From IMG/VR virus record IMGVR_UViG_3300038714_000013, positions 1 through 22,458 of that record: a stretch of DNA of 22,458 nucleotides; one strand, 5' to 3'. How positions within the stretch are numbered: position 1 is the stretch's first letter; each line of letters starts with the position of its first letter. Under the pieces are notes generated by a model, which had not been told where the DNA came from, ran no database searches, and saw only the letters and a list, made by a program, of their open reading frames with translations. Of this stretch, positions 5,433-14,232 are shown in pieces. This DNA is from a virus. A program made the translations under genes and the position numbers.

Positions 5433-7733
5433 ATGGCAAAGTTTAAGGCATTTAAGCCACAAGCCCTAGAACGTATAGCTAAAACAATGGGTTATACAGG
5501 GGATATGGGTGGCTTTCAACAGTATCTAGATAGTAATGTTTCATTAAAAGAAAGAATGAAACAGCTAGAAGATTCTGCTATGGAGATGTCTAAGAATGGC
5601 ACTGTTAAACAAACTCAAAAGCAATCTGAAGATACAGTAGGTGCATTTGTACCACCACCTACACAGACATTTGACCCTGTTCAAATGCAACAAGGTGGTA
5701 TGTTAGGTGCGTTAGCGTCAGGTGTGATACAAGGTGCTGCACAAACTTTAGGTGTACCAGCAGAAGCATCTCAAAGAAAACATACAGGGATTACATACGA
5801 TAAAAATAAATTATACCAATCTTCACCTACTGCTGGAACACAAGAATATGCAGCAAATATGCCACCTGAAGGGTATCGTTTTGCTTTCAAAGGTGATGGT
5901 ACTAGAGTTACAATTCCTGAAGCTGATTATATGAAACAATTTGGAGATTCTTTTAAATCTACTAATAGAAATACAGGTGCAAGAACAAGAGGTGTAGTTA
6001 ATTTACCCACTTATGGTGTAGGCACAGCACAACCTCTACCTCAACAATTTATTCCTCAAGCACAATATCAAGAAGGACAACAAATACAAGACTTGATGGC
6101 TAAACAAGCACAAGCACCTGCATTGCCTATGGGTGGTACAATAGTACCTCAAGGTACATTACAGGAAACAGGGCAGATGGTTAATCCTGCTACAGGACAA
6201 TTAACAGGTGCAATACAAACACCTATAGCACAGGCTACTACAGCACAAACACAAATACCTGTAACAACTCAAGCTGCACAGATAACCCCTACAACAACAC
6301 AACAGAATGTAGCACAGCTACAAGCACAGGCACAACAAACAGCACCACCTGTTACAACACAAGCACAGACTGCAGGTGGTACATCTGTATCTAATCTTAA
6401 TGCTGCACAAGGAACTGCTATTGAAATGCAGAACCCTGTGCAAAGACAGATACAGCAAGGTGAACTTATATCACCTGCTGCAAATGCACAGACAGCATCA
6501 CAGTTTACTGAACAGATAGAGTCTGCCACAGCTACACCAACAGAACAAGCTACTGTAGCAGGACAACTTGCACAGCTAACATCTAACTTTGATGCAACTA
6601 ACCCACCTGCATGGGCTGCAGGAGCATTAAGAGGTGTACAAGCTATAATGCAACAGAGAGGTATGGGTGCATCTAGTATAGCAGGACAGGCAATGGTTCA
6701 AGCTGCACTAGAATCAGCTTTACCCATAGCATCAGCAGATGCACAGACACAAGCACAGTTTGAAGCACAGAATTTAAGTAACAGACAGCAAAGAGCCATG
6801 TTAGCCGCACAGCAACGTGCTACATTTTTGGGCATAGAGTTTGACCAAACATTTCAGTCTAGAGTTCAAAACTCTGCTCGTATAGGTGATATAGCTAACA
6901 TGAATTTTACTGCTGAACAGCAAGTAGCATTAGAGAACTCTCGTAATGCAAACACAGTTAATTTAAATAATTTATCTAATAGACAGGCAGTTGTATTAGC
7001 TGAAGCATCTGCTTTAGCAAACATGGACATGGCTAATTTAAGTAATAGACAACAAGCTGCAGTTATGAATGCACAAAACTTTATGCAGGTTGACATGGCT
7101 AACTTAACTAATAGACAGCAAACTGAACTGTTTAATGCACAAGCTAGACAGCAATCAATGTTTACAGACCAAGCTGCAATCAATGCATCTGCACAGTTTA
7201 ATGCCACATCTCAGAATCAGGTAGACCAATTCTTTTCACAGTTACAATCACAGGTAGGACAGTTTAATGCATCACAGGCAAATGCACAATCACAATATAA
7301 TGCAGGTCAAGTAAATACAATTGAAAGATTTAACGCTGAATTAAATAATCAACGTGAGCAGTTTAATGCACAGAATAGATTGGTTATTGACCAAGCAAAT
7401 GCACAGTGGAGAAGACAGATTGCTACGGCAGATACTCTTGCAATTAATCGTGCAAACGAATTAAATGCAACTGCATTATTAGGATTATCTAATACAGCTT
7501 ACAATAATCTATGGCAACACTATGGTGATGTTATGGAATGGGCTTGGACATCATCTGAAAATAATGCAGAAAGAGTGTTACAAATGGCTATGGCAGAGTT
7601 AGATGCTAAAGTTAGAACTGACTTAAAGAACTTAGATGCTGAAATCGGTGAAGGTAAAGCACTTGGTGGTCTTGTATCTGACTTATTCTTTAAGCCAATA
7701 GCAGGTAGTTTGATAGGGGGAATATTTGGATAA
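5433..7733 (+). CDS. Internal virion/ejection-type protein with 11/22-residue repeats
   Basis: This is a 766-residue protein with no catalytic motif. Residues 1-60 are a charged helix, and 90-115 are Gly/Ala-rich ('GALASGVIQGAAQTLG'). About 190-400 is a Gln/Ala/Thr/Pro-rich linker, and 447-666 is a long run of 11/22-residue helical repeats marked by NLSNRQQ and QFNA phrases (the repeat entry gives positions). The C-terminus ends in a Gly-rich hydrophobic stretch ('FFKPIAGSLIGGIFG') that could insert in a membrane. Long helical proteins of this composition sit with the internal core or DNA-ejection proteins of marine podoviruses. The size, order and membrane-like ends support an ejection role, but homology to T7 gp14-16 is not visible by eye. 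The stop overlaps the next start as TAATG. Confidence 0.65.
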   Translation: MAKFKAFKPQALERIAKTMGYTGDMGGFQQYLDSNVSLKERMKQLEDSAMEMSKNGTVKQTQKQSEDTVGAFVPPPTQTFDPVQMQQGGMLGALASGVIQGAAQTLGVPAEASQRKHTGITYDKNKLYQSSPTAGTQEYAANMPPEGYRFAFKGDGTRVTIPEADYMKQFGDSFKSTNRNTGARTRGVVNLPTYGVGTAQPLPQQFIPQAQYQEGQQIQDLMAKQAQAPALPMGGTIVPQGTLQETGQMVNPATGQLTGAIQTPIAQATTAQTQIPVTTQAAQITPTTTQQNVAQLQAQAQQTAPPVTTQAQTAGGTSVSNLNAAQGTAIEMQNPVQRQIQQGELISPAANAQTASQFTEQIESATATPTEQATVAGQLAQLTSNFDATNPPAWAAGALRGVQAIMQQRGMGASSIAGQAMVQAALESALPIASADAQTQAQFEAQNLSNRQQRAMLAAQQRATFLGIEFDQTFQSRVQNSARIGDIANMNFTAEQQVALENSRNANTVNLNNLSNRQAVVLAEASALANMDMANLSNRQQAAVMNAQNFMQVDMANLTNRQQTELFNAQARQQSMFTDQAAINASAQFNATSQNQVDQFFSQLQSQVGQFNASQANAQSQYNAGQVNTIERFNAELNNQREQFNAQNRLVIDQANAQWRRQIATADTLAINRANELNATALLGLSNTAYNNLWQHYGDVMEWAWTSSENNAERVLQMAMAELDAKVRTDLKNLDAEIGEGKALGGLVSDLFFKPIAGSLIGGIFG
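6771..7430 (+). repeat. Protein-coding 22-residue (2 x 11) repeats, about ten units
   Basis: Within the 766-residue protein, NLSNRQQ-type phrases begin at residues 447, 513, 535 and 557. The spacings are 66, 22 and 22 residues, so the period is 66 bases. A second landmark, F or M followed by NA, falls at residues 545, 567, 589, 611, 633 and 644, with spacings of 22, 22, 22, 22 and 11. The units are diverged at DNA level. An 11-residue period gives a nearly straight amphipathic helix (hendecad), as in apolipoprotein-like or coiled-coil repeats. Confidence 0.8.
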
Positions 7734-7954
7734 TGAGTTATTTTAACGAACCAGCTAGATTAGCGTTATTAAATATGCAAAAGAATATGAGTATGGATGT
7801 AGATGAAAAGCCTGTAGAAAATAAAGGTTTATTATCTAGAACTAATCCTATGTCTATGAAGTCTAGCAATGGAAGTAAAACTGAGATAGATAAAGTTATT
7901 GAATACACTCGTAAAATAAAAGCAGAAATGGGAAAATATAAAGATGGCATTTAG
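7733..7954 (+). CDS. Small hypothetical protein in the ejection-protein block
   Basis: This 73-residue polar protein is rich in Met and Lys. It has an N-terminal helix ('FNEPARLALLNMQKNM'), a disordered middle ('NPMSMKSSNGSK') and a C-terminal helix ('IDKVIEYTRKIKAEMGKYK'). It starts in a TAATG overlap with the 766-residue protein and overlaps the next gene by 11 bases, so it belongs to the same transcript and is probably translated by coupling. No family is recognised. A small virion-internal or assembly protein is the best guess from context alone. Confidence 0.6.
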   Translation: MSYFNEPARLALLNMQKNMSMDVDEKPVENKGLLSRTNPMSMKSSNGSKTEIDKVIEYTRKIKAEMGKYKDGI

Positions 7955-8441
7955 ACAAGAACCTGCATTTGATGCACCTATTCCGGGTCAGTCACTAACG
8001 TCTGAACCTAAAAATAGACCTTGGAGAAACCCACCTCAACTTGATACAGTTGAAGATGCAATGGAGTATTATCTTCCTAAACTATCTTCTCCTGAAATAG
8101 CACCTAGATTACTAGATGTAATAGAGAGAGGTATACCTTTAACATCACTTGCTGAAACAATTGTAACAGGTGGTGCTATGCAAGGTATTCATAGTATTGA
8201 TGTAGGTATTTTAATTAATCCTATTCTTGTTGAGTTTATGAAAGGCATGGCTGAAATAGCTGAGGTAGAATATAATTTAGGTGATAAAGACAAAGACGAA
8301 GAGCCTGACCCACAATTATTACAACTTGCAATGAAAGAATTAAAAGAGTCAGAAGATGTAATTGAACAGGCGAGTACAGATACACAAGAAGAAATGGTAG
8401 AAGAAGAACCTCAAGGGTTAATGGCTAGAAGGAGTATGTAA
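7944..8441 (+). CDS. Conserved hypothetical marine-phage protein
   Basis: This is a 165-residue protein. The N-terminus 'PIPGQSLTSEPKNRPWRNPP' and the following 'DAMEYYLPKL', 'GGAMQGIHSIDVGILINPIL' and 'VEFMKGMAEIA' match a family I recall from marine podo- and myovirus structural regions, with no assigned function. The C-terminal 50 residues are strongly acidic and probably disordered ('KDKDEEPDPQ', 'EEMVEEEPQG'). The start overlaps the previous gene by 11 bases and the stop overlaps the next start as TAATG. A virion or assembly role is inferred from its place among the internal-protein genes. Confidence 0.65.
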   Translation: MAFRQEPAFDAPIPGQSLTSEPKNRPWRNPPQLDTVEDAMEYYLPKLSSPEIAPRLLDVIERGIPLTSLAETIVTGGAMQGIHSIDVGILINPILVEFMKGMAEIAEVEYNLGDKDKDEEPDPQLLQLAMKELKESEDVIEQASTDTQEEMVEEEPQGLMARRSM

Positions 8442-10009
8442 TGGGATTTAGATTGTCGTCAGCGATAGCAGGATTTGCAGAAAGAACATCAGAAAACTTA
8501 ACAGCTTTGCAAGATAAAGCTGATGAGATTACTAAGACTGCCGCAGAAAGATATGCTAATGAAGCACTACAGGTACGTAAAGAAAGAATAAAATCTGTAC
8601 GTGAATATACTCGTGCTGCAAAAGAATTACAACGAATGGGATTAGATAATGCACAGATAGAAGTTGCTTTATCAGCAGGTGTTGGTGGTGTAGAAAATGT
8701 TAAAAGTTCTTTAGCTAACTTAGCGACAAGAGAAAAATTAAAAGACCCATCATTTGAAGGTTTTAATACATTAGAAGAAAGAAAAGGTGCTATTAATAGT
8801 TTATTTACAGGATTACCTGAAGATGCAACAGGTAGAGATATAGCAGAACAAGCTAAAATATTTGCAAGTTTTGAATCTCCAATGGTAGCACCTGATGCTA
8901 AAGCACTTGGAGAGCAGGTAGCTGCATCAACTAAAACATTGTTTGCTCCTAAAGGTATTGACCCTGAATATACAACTGCACAATTTACAGCACAGGCTGA
9001 AGCTGCAGGTGGTAAAGCACCTGTAGATGTAGAGGGAGACCTTGGAATAGCAGGTGCTACAATGCAAACTGTGGCTGACCCTGTGGCATTTATTAATGCT
9101 TTACAAGTACAACAAAACCTTGATAGAGGTGGTATAGAAATTGAATCATTAAAAATGGATAATAAGTTTAAACAATTTAGTAATCCTTTATTACTAAAAG
9201 AATTAAGACAAAAATTAGAAATAGGTGAAATACAAAAAGGTAACTTAGAAGTTGAAGGCTTGTTAAATAATGCTAAACTAGCTAGTGAACGTATTGACTT
9301 ACATTTAAAACGTAAGTTTGGAACTAAAAAATATGAAGCAGAGTTAGAAAATCTTGCAGCTCAGACAGCTAGAACAGTTGCTGAAACAGGAAGACCTACT
9401 AGTTATGAAGAGTTAATTTCAGGTATGCAATGGGAACTTTCACAAATAGACGCAGAGAAAGACCCAGAAAAAGTTGCACTTCTTAAAACTAAAATTAATG
9501 AAGCAAATTTAAACTATACTGCATTTGAACTTGTTGGTGAAGATGGTCAACCTGATTTAACAGGATTAGGTTCTATGCAAAAACTACTAGGTCAGATTGT
9601 TACAAATAAATCTGCAGGTAAATTTGTAATGGGAACTGACTTTTTAATATCTGAAACAGGTGATATTATTTGGAAGGGCGAGAAAGAAGGACAAGATACA
9701 TTCAATGACATAAAAAGAGAAGCGTCTAAAGATTTTGTAGATGCACTTGCACCTAACGGACAGTTTGTTAATGAAGGTGCTAGGATAGCAGTAACAGGAT
9801 TAGCAGGAAATATGTATAAATTAATGTATCCAACAGAAACTGAATTATTATCTATGTTAAATACTGAGTTTATAGACGCTGAATCAGATTTTAATACAGG
9901 TAAATCTAGCCTTGATGATATTACAAATTTTGTGTTGCAAAAATTAAAAGTTAGAAATCCTGATGCTACTTTAGAGGATGCTAAAAGGCTAGTTAGTGAA
10001 GCAAGGTAG
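8441..10009 (+). CDS. Large helical virion-internal protein (hypothetical)
   Basis: This 522-residue protein is rich in Ala, Glu, Lys and Leu and predicted to be mostly helical. The first 65 residues form an amphipathic coiled-coil-like helix ('ENLTALQDKADEITKTAAER', 'VRKERIKSVREYTRAAKEL'). Further helices lie around residues 230-320 and 465-520, and no catalytic or membrane motif is seen. Its position between the repeat protein and the 1131-residue protein, in one coupled transcript, makes an internal core or DNA-ejection protein likely. A link to a named family is not visible. It starts in a TAATG overlap and stops five bases before the next ATG. Confidence 0.6.
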   Translation: MGFRLSSAIAGFAERTSENLTALQDKADEITKTAAERYANEALQVRKERIKSVREYTRAAKELQRMGLDNAQIEVALSAGVGGVENVKSSLANLATREKLKDPSFEGFNTLEERKGAINSLFTGLPEDATGRDIAEQAKIFASFESPMVAPDAKALGEQVAASTKTLFAPKGIDPEYTTAQFTAQAEAAGGKAPVDVEGDLGIAGATMQTVADPVAFINALQVQQNLDRGGIEIESLKMDNKFKQFSNPLLLKELRQKLEIGEIQKGNLEVEGLLNNAKLASERIDLHLKRKFGTKKYEAELENLAAQTARTVAETGRPTSYEELISGMQWELSQIDAEKDPEKVALLKTKINEANLNYTAFELVGEDGQPDLTGLGSMQKLLGQIVTNKSAGKFVMGTDFLISETGDIIWKGEKEGQDTFNDIKREASKDFVDALAPNGQFVNEGARIAVTGLAGNMYKLMYPTETELLSMLNTEFIDAESDFNTGKSSLDDITNFVLQKLKVRNPDATLEDAKRLVSEAR

Positions 10010-10014
10010 TTAAA

Positions 10015-13000
10015 ATGTCTAGTTTTTCAATATCAGACTCAATGAAACTATCAAAAGGCTCTGATGCAAATTTAAGTAAATCTTTTGCCGCATCTAAAAA
10101 TTCATTGCGTGATGCTATGAATATAGGTAAAACTGTTAAAGAACCTGAACCAATAGAAGATGATGAAGTTGAGTTTACTCCTTATGAAGTTTCTGAAGAT
10201 GAACGGATTACACTTGATGAGTTTGCTAACAATGACTCACTTATACAGGACATTAGAGACTATAGCATAGATAGATATGGTATAGAAGATGGTGGTCAAA
10301 GAAAAGGAGAGTCAAACAGACAATACCTTAATAGATTTTTAAGAGAAGTACACAGGTTTGAAAACAATAGTGTATATCTATCCTCTATGATAGACTATCT
10401 TAGAAATGCTGATGATGACCAACGAAGAACTTTTGGTAGAGCATACGAAGCATACTTACAAACACCCATGTTCTATGAAGAAGGTGGAGCAGGTATGAGA
10501 GCCGTAGGTGAAGTTGTTGCAGCAGGTATAAGTGACCCAATAAATTTATTTACAGCAGGTTTTGGTAGATTATTTGCGTCTACAGCAGGTAAACAAGCTG
10601 CCCAAAAAGGTATTACAAAATTTCTTACAAGTCCAACAACTAAAGCTGTGGCTGCAGGTGCTGTTACAGAAGGAACTTTAGGTGTTGCAGAAGATATAGG
10701 ACTGCAAGACATTGAAAGAAAAGGTAAAGTATTTGGTAAAGAAGATATTAGTCTGACCCAAGCTGCTATTGTTGGTGGAGCATCTTCTGTATTAGGTGGT
10801 GCACTAGCAGGTGTTGCACAAAAAGGTGTACCTAACCCTCTTAGATTATTAAAAAGAAAAAAGAAAGCATCACCTGATGAACTAATACAGGCAAAAGAAA
10901 CAGCTAAAGCAAATGAAATAGAAACATTTGACCCTGTTAATGGTCCTGTTAAATCTAAAACTGAAATAGAACTTGAGGGTAGAAGAGCACTCGACAAACA
11001 AGGAAAACCTACACCTGTATCTGAGATGCAGGTTAGAAAAGAACTATCAAGACAGATGACAAGGGTAGTTACAAATCTTGTTAAAGAACAAAAAGAGTTG
11101 ATAGATGCAGGTCAACTAGACTTATCTGATAACTTAGACTTTGCTGATAAAAAATATCTAGTAAAAGTTGGTGACAAAGTATTAGAAAAGAAGGATAAGG
11201 TAGGAGATTTTGTACAAAGAATTTTAGATGACCCTGATAAAATAGATTCAGATGCTTTATCTAGGGCATTAAAGAAAGAAAATATATCTGCTGAAACATT
11301 TACAGAGTTTCTACAGAGCACAGAAAACTATGCATCAATGCAAAAATTAACGCTATCTGATGCAGCTAAAACTATGAATGCATATTCACAGTTAGGTAAA
11401 TTAAAAAAGAAAATAGTAGAAGTATCACCTGAGTTTAAGAAACGTGCCGATGAATTATTTGGTGCAGATGAAGAAATGATGGATGGTTTAGGAAGATTTA
11501 ATAAATTCTTCCGTAACTTAGATAGAAATAGAAGAGCATTAATGGTGTCTCAAATAGCCACCACAGTTCGTAATGCTGCAACAGGTTTATCTGTAGTTAC
11601 TTTTCAAACAGGTGCTGACATGATGGAAGCTGCACTTTACTATGGTGGTAAAAGTATAAAAGCTACACTAACAGGTAACGCTAGTTTATCAGGATTTAAA
11701 AGAGGTCTCGTAGATGCATCAAGAGATGCGTTTGGAACTCTTGCATATTTATCTGAGCAAGGTTTAAGTAAAGAATTAGCTGACATAACCTTGCATAATA
11801 ACCCACGATTAAACAATACTTTATTTAGAACATTACAAGAAGTAGGAGATGACTCAGATGGATTGTGGTGGGTAAGTAAAAAACTTAATTATCTAAACTT
11901 ACAACAAGATAGTTTTTTTAGAAGAGCATTTTATACTGCATCAATAGATAAAAGTTTAAGAAGAACAGGTACATCTCTTGCTGATGTTGTAAGAGAGAAT
12001 AAAGATGTACCTCTATCTATACTTAAAAAAGGTGTTGATGATGCACTTAAAGGTACGTTTGCACACATGCCTAAGAAGGGTGCGGCACATCACTTTATAA
12101 AGTTTGTTGAAACAATTCCTGCTACTAATCCAATAACTGCTATACCATCAGCATTTATAGGTACAGGTGCATTCCCATTTGCTAGATTTATGGCAAATGC
12201 TATGGCATTTCAATTAAAATATAGCCCTTTAAATGGTGCTTACGCAGTATTAAAGACTGCTAAAAATGGTAAGAAATTACTAACAGGAACACTAGACCAA
12301 AGAGAAGCTATGGACATTACGGAAAGAATGTCACAGGGTTTAGTGGGTAGTGCAGCCTTATATGCGGCATATCAATACAGGGCAAACAATCAAGATACAG
12401 AATGGTTCAATGCTAAAGATGCCGAAGGTAGAACATTTGACCTAAGACCTTTCTTTCCTGCTGCACCATATCTTGTTGTTGCAGATATATTATATAAGTC
12501 AGCTATATTTGATGAGGATAGAGAAAGCACACTAAGTAATACAGATGCAAGAACTTTAATACAAGGTTTTACAGGTGCTCAGTTTAGAGCAGGTGCAGCG
12601 TCAACAACAATAGATAGATTTTTTGAGATTATGGGTCAAGAACCTGATATATCTACAGTGCAATCTGAAAGATTAGCTGAGATGGTAGGTGAATATCTTG
12701 GAGAAATAACAGGTGGGTTTGTAACAACTGCTAGAATGTTTAAAGATGTGATGGCACAGTTTAATGAAGAGTCATCTATCGTAAGAGACTCTAGACAAGT
12801 AACAGGTGAGGGTGCAGTTGAAAGAGGATTAAGTGCATTTAATAATGCTGTAACTAAAAACATACCATTTTTTGAAGAGCAACTACCTGAGTTTCAAGAC
12901 CCAACAAAACCTGAAACACTTAGAAAACAATCTCCATTGTTAGGTTTATTTGGTATGAGATTTAGAGAAAGACCTACTGAAGTAGAAAGTGAATTAACAA

Positions 13001-13410
13001 GTTTAGGTTTATTGGATTACAAGATTGTGCCAAGCACAGGAGATAAGACAGCAGATTCTTACATTAAAAAACATCTAGGTCAGCTAACAGATACGTTCTT
13101 ACCTAACTTAATAAATAGTGATAGATATGCAAACTATGGAAACTCTAAAAAGAAAATAGCTGTCAATGATTTATTAAAAACATTAAGAGCAACAGCTAAA
13201 ACATTAGCTAAAGTTGATGCAGAGAAAGATAAAGGAGATAAAACATACACTCCTTTTGATAGAGCACAATGGTTGAAAGTTCCTAAATTACAGCGTGATG
13301 TAGCAAATGAATACTACAAAGCAAATAATGGTGGAACTTCCATTGAAGAAGCAGGAGAGTATAGACTAGGTTCTGCCTTAGCTAGAACTCTTGCTAAAGG
13401 TGTAAAGTAA
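10015..13410 (+). CDS. Very large internal virion/DNA-ejection-type protein
   Basis: This 1131-residue protein is the largest in the window and the last of the late operon. The N-terminal 60 residues are Ser/Lys-rich and disordered. Residues about 158-190 and 210-270 hold Gly/Ala-rich hydrophobic stretches ('GEVVAAGISDPINLFTAGFG', 'AIVGGASSVLGGALAGVAQK'). Residues 503-560 carry 'RRALMVSQIATTVRNAATG', a phrase found in very large phage virion and polyvalent proteins, and about 701-735 holds a second hydrophobic part ('FIGTGAFPFARFMANAMAF'). Size, place and membrane-active segments recall the large ejection proteins of podoviruses (T7 gp16 in role). No lytic transglycosylase motif is seen, so any peptidoglycan hydrolase must lie elsewhere. 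AAGGTAG precedes the ATG. Confidence 0.65.
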   Translation: MSSFSISDSMKLSKGSDANLSKSFAASKNSLRDAMNIGKTVKEPEPIEDDEVEFTPYEVSEDERITLDEFANNDSLIQDIRDYSIDRYGIEDGGQRKGESNRQYLNRFLREVHRFENNSVYLSSMIDYLRNADDDQRRTFGRAYEAYLQTPMFYEEGGAGMRAVGEVVAAGISDPINLFTAGFGRLFASTAGKQAAQKGITKFLTSPTTKAVAAGAVTEGTLGVAEDIGLQDIERKGKVFGKEDISLTQAAIVGGASSVLGGALAGVAQKGVPNPLRLLKRKKKASPDELIQAKETAKANEIETFDPVNGPVKSKTEIELEGRRALDKQGKPTPVSEMQVRKELSRQMTRVVTNLVKEQKELIDAGQLDLSDNLDFADKKYLVKVGDKVLEKKDKVGDFVQRILDDPDKIDSDALSRALKKENISAETFTEFLQSTENYASMQKLTLSDAAKTMNAYSQLGKLKKKIVEVSPEFKKRADELFGADEEMMDGLGRFNKFFRNLDRNRRALMVSQIATTVRNAATGLSVVTFQTGADMMEAALYYGGKSIKATLTGNASLSGFKRGLVDASRDAFGTLAYLSEQGLSKELADITLHNNPRLNNTLFRTLQEVGDDSDGLWWVSKKLNYLNLQQDSFFRRAFYTASIDKSLRRTGTSLADVVRENKDVPLSILKKGVDDALKGTFAHMPKKGAAHHFIKFVETIPATNPITAIPSAFIGTGAFPFARFMANAMAFQLKYSPLNGAYAVLKTAKNGKKLLTGTLDQREAMDITERMSQGLVGSAALYAAYQYRANNQDTEWFNAKDAEGRTFDLRPFFPAAPYLVVADILYKSAIFDEDRESTLSNTDARTLIQGFTGAQFRAGAASTTIDRFFEIMGQEPDISTVQSERLAEMVGEYLGEITGGFVTTARMFKDVMAQFNEESSIVRDSRQVTGEGAVERGLSAFNNAVTKNIPFFEEQLPEFQDPTKPETLRKQSPLLGLFGMRFRERPTEVESELTSLGLLDYKIVPSTGDKTADSYIKKHLGQLTDTFLPNLINSDRYANYGNSKKKIAVNDLLKTLRATAKTLAKVDAEKDKGDKTYTPFDRAQWLKVPKLQRDVANEYYKANNGGTSIEEAGEYRLGSALARTLAKGVK

Positions 13411-13743
13411 TTATCTAGTATCTCCACTACCCCCTAACACTCCTCGTGTTTTTCTTGACTGTAACTTATCTAAATTATCTTCCATAATCTTACCTAAATT
13501 AATATCAAAATAATCAGCTAACATAGCACAGTACCATAGTACGTCACCTATTTCCCCACCAACGTCTACATTTAATTTTTTGTCACGTATTATTTTTTTA
13601 ACTTTATTAGCAACTTCACCTGCTTCACCTGCCAACCCTAGAGATAAATACTCTAGGGCTTTGTCAGGGGGAAATATAGCAGTTGTCTTTGCTTGTTCTT
13701 GGTAAGCGTTGGCAGTTATCATACTTTTATTTTTATTATCCAT
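13411..13743 (-). CDS. mazG: MazG-like nucleoside triphosphate pyrophosphohydrolase
   Basis: The protein hydrolyses (d)NTPs or alarmone-type nucleotides to monophosphates. In marine phages it is thought to tune host metabolism or clean up the dNTP pool. The all-helical MazG metal site is visible as 'GLAGEAGEVANKV' (ExxE) and 'GGEIGDVLWYCA' (ExxD), and the C-terminal 'TRGVLGGSGDTR' is typical of this subfamily. I start it at 13743 (110 residues) because GAGGAAGAGG lies about 10 bases upstream and the start then overlaps the previous stop by 8 bases. An upstream ATG at 13773 would add 10 residues but has only a weak site. It is the last gene of the minus-strand operon and ends exactly where the late operon ends on the other strand. 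Confidence 0.9.
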   Translation of the reverse strand: MDNKNKSMITANAYQEQAKTTAIFPPDKALEYLSLGLAGEAGEVANKVKKIIRDKKLNVDVGGEIGDVLWYCAMLADYFDINLGKIMEDNLDKLQSRKTRGVLGGSGDTR

Positions 13744-13972
13744 AAACTTTTTTACCTCTTCCTCTAGATTCATATTTCTTTACCCTTTTTAAATTTACAA
13801 AGTAAGCGAAGTTAAATCCTCTCTCCCACTCACGATGTTGCATAGTGTTTAGAGGATAAGGACTTCTAATCCTGCCCTTTCTAAACGATTGTATGCCCTT
13901 CTCGTATTGTATACGTAAAGGTGCATCAAATTTAGATAGCTTATTACCTCTGTGGTCATATCTATTTATCAT
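13736..13972 (-). CDS. Ribosome-modulation-factor-like small basic protein
   Basis: This is a 78-residue, strongly basic protein. The central part has the spacing of the RMF fold: 'YEKGIQSFRKG' (two helix-capping Gly), then 'RSPYPLNTMQHREWERGFNF' (N/S-PY, a Trp and a Gly before the second helix). In bacteria RMF binds the 30S subunit and drives inactive 100S dimers, and RMF-like domains turn up in small phage proteins. The tail 'LKRVKKYESRGRGKKVYG' is basic and fits RNA binding. GGAGAAAGG lies upstream of the ATG. It overlaps mazG and the preceding gene. The match is by pattern only, so binding to ribosomes is an inference; a generic nucleic-acid-binding protein is the alternative. Confidence 0.65.
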   Translation of the reverse strand: MINRYDHRGNKLSKFDAPLRIQYEKGIQSFRKGRIRSPYPLNTMQHREWERGFNFAYFVNLKRVKKYESRGRGKKVYG

Positions 13973-14219
13973 TCTTACCTTTCTCCTTTTTTTGTTGAGG
14001 TTGCTCTTCAGGTTTCATAAAAAACTTTTGTAACATTTCTAGCTTATCGTGGTAGTCAGCAATCTTGCCTAACTCTTCTTCGATAACAGCTTGTATGTCC
14101 TGATGTGGTGGGTCTCCAATACCTACAGGGTTAGTTAGCAATACTTCCATATTTGCTATTGACCTGTTTATCATACCCATGTAATATGTTCTTGCAGAAC
14201 CTAATAATATACTTCTCAT
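13962..14219 (-). CDS. Small helical conserved hypothetical protein
   Basis: This is an 85-residue protein. Its middle, 'NMEVLLTNPVGIGDPPHQDI' followed by 'EEELGKIADYHDKLEMLQKF', resembles a small phage protein often found near ribonucleotide reductase or helicase genes, function unknown. The C-terminus is a charged, disordered Lys/Glu tail. An AAAGGAG site lies a few bases before the ATG, and it starts 13 bases after the reductase stop. The 11-base overlap with the RMF-like gene suggests coupled translation. No catalytic residues stand out. Confidence 0.65.
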   Translation of the reverse strand: MRSILLGSARTYYMGMINRSIANMEVLLTNPVGIGDPPHQDIQAVIEEELGKIADYHDKLEMLQKFFMKPEEQPQQKKEKGKNDK

Positions 14220-14232
14220 AATATTCTCCTTT

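Noticed and set aside
6269-7207. Long open frames on the minus strand across the repeat protein
   Set aside because: They mirror the Gln/Ala/Thr-rich repeats of the real gene (Cys- and Ala-rich, low complexity), lack ribosome sites and oppose the operon.
10473-10997. A 174-residue open frame on the minus strand within the 1131-residue gene
   Set aside because: Its Pro/Ser/Ala-rich composition comes from the complement of a Gly/Ala-rich stretch, it has no ribosome site, and it is fully covered by a well-supported gene.
13636-13658. Perfect 8-bp inverted repeat (CCCTAGAG / CTCTAGGG) as an intrinsic terminator
   Set aside because: No T run follows on either strand, and it lies in the codons of a conserved MazG stretch (ALEYLSLGL), so the pairing may come from the protein sequence. 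I kept it only as part of the convergence finding.
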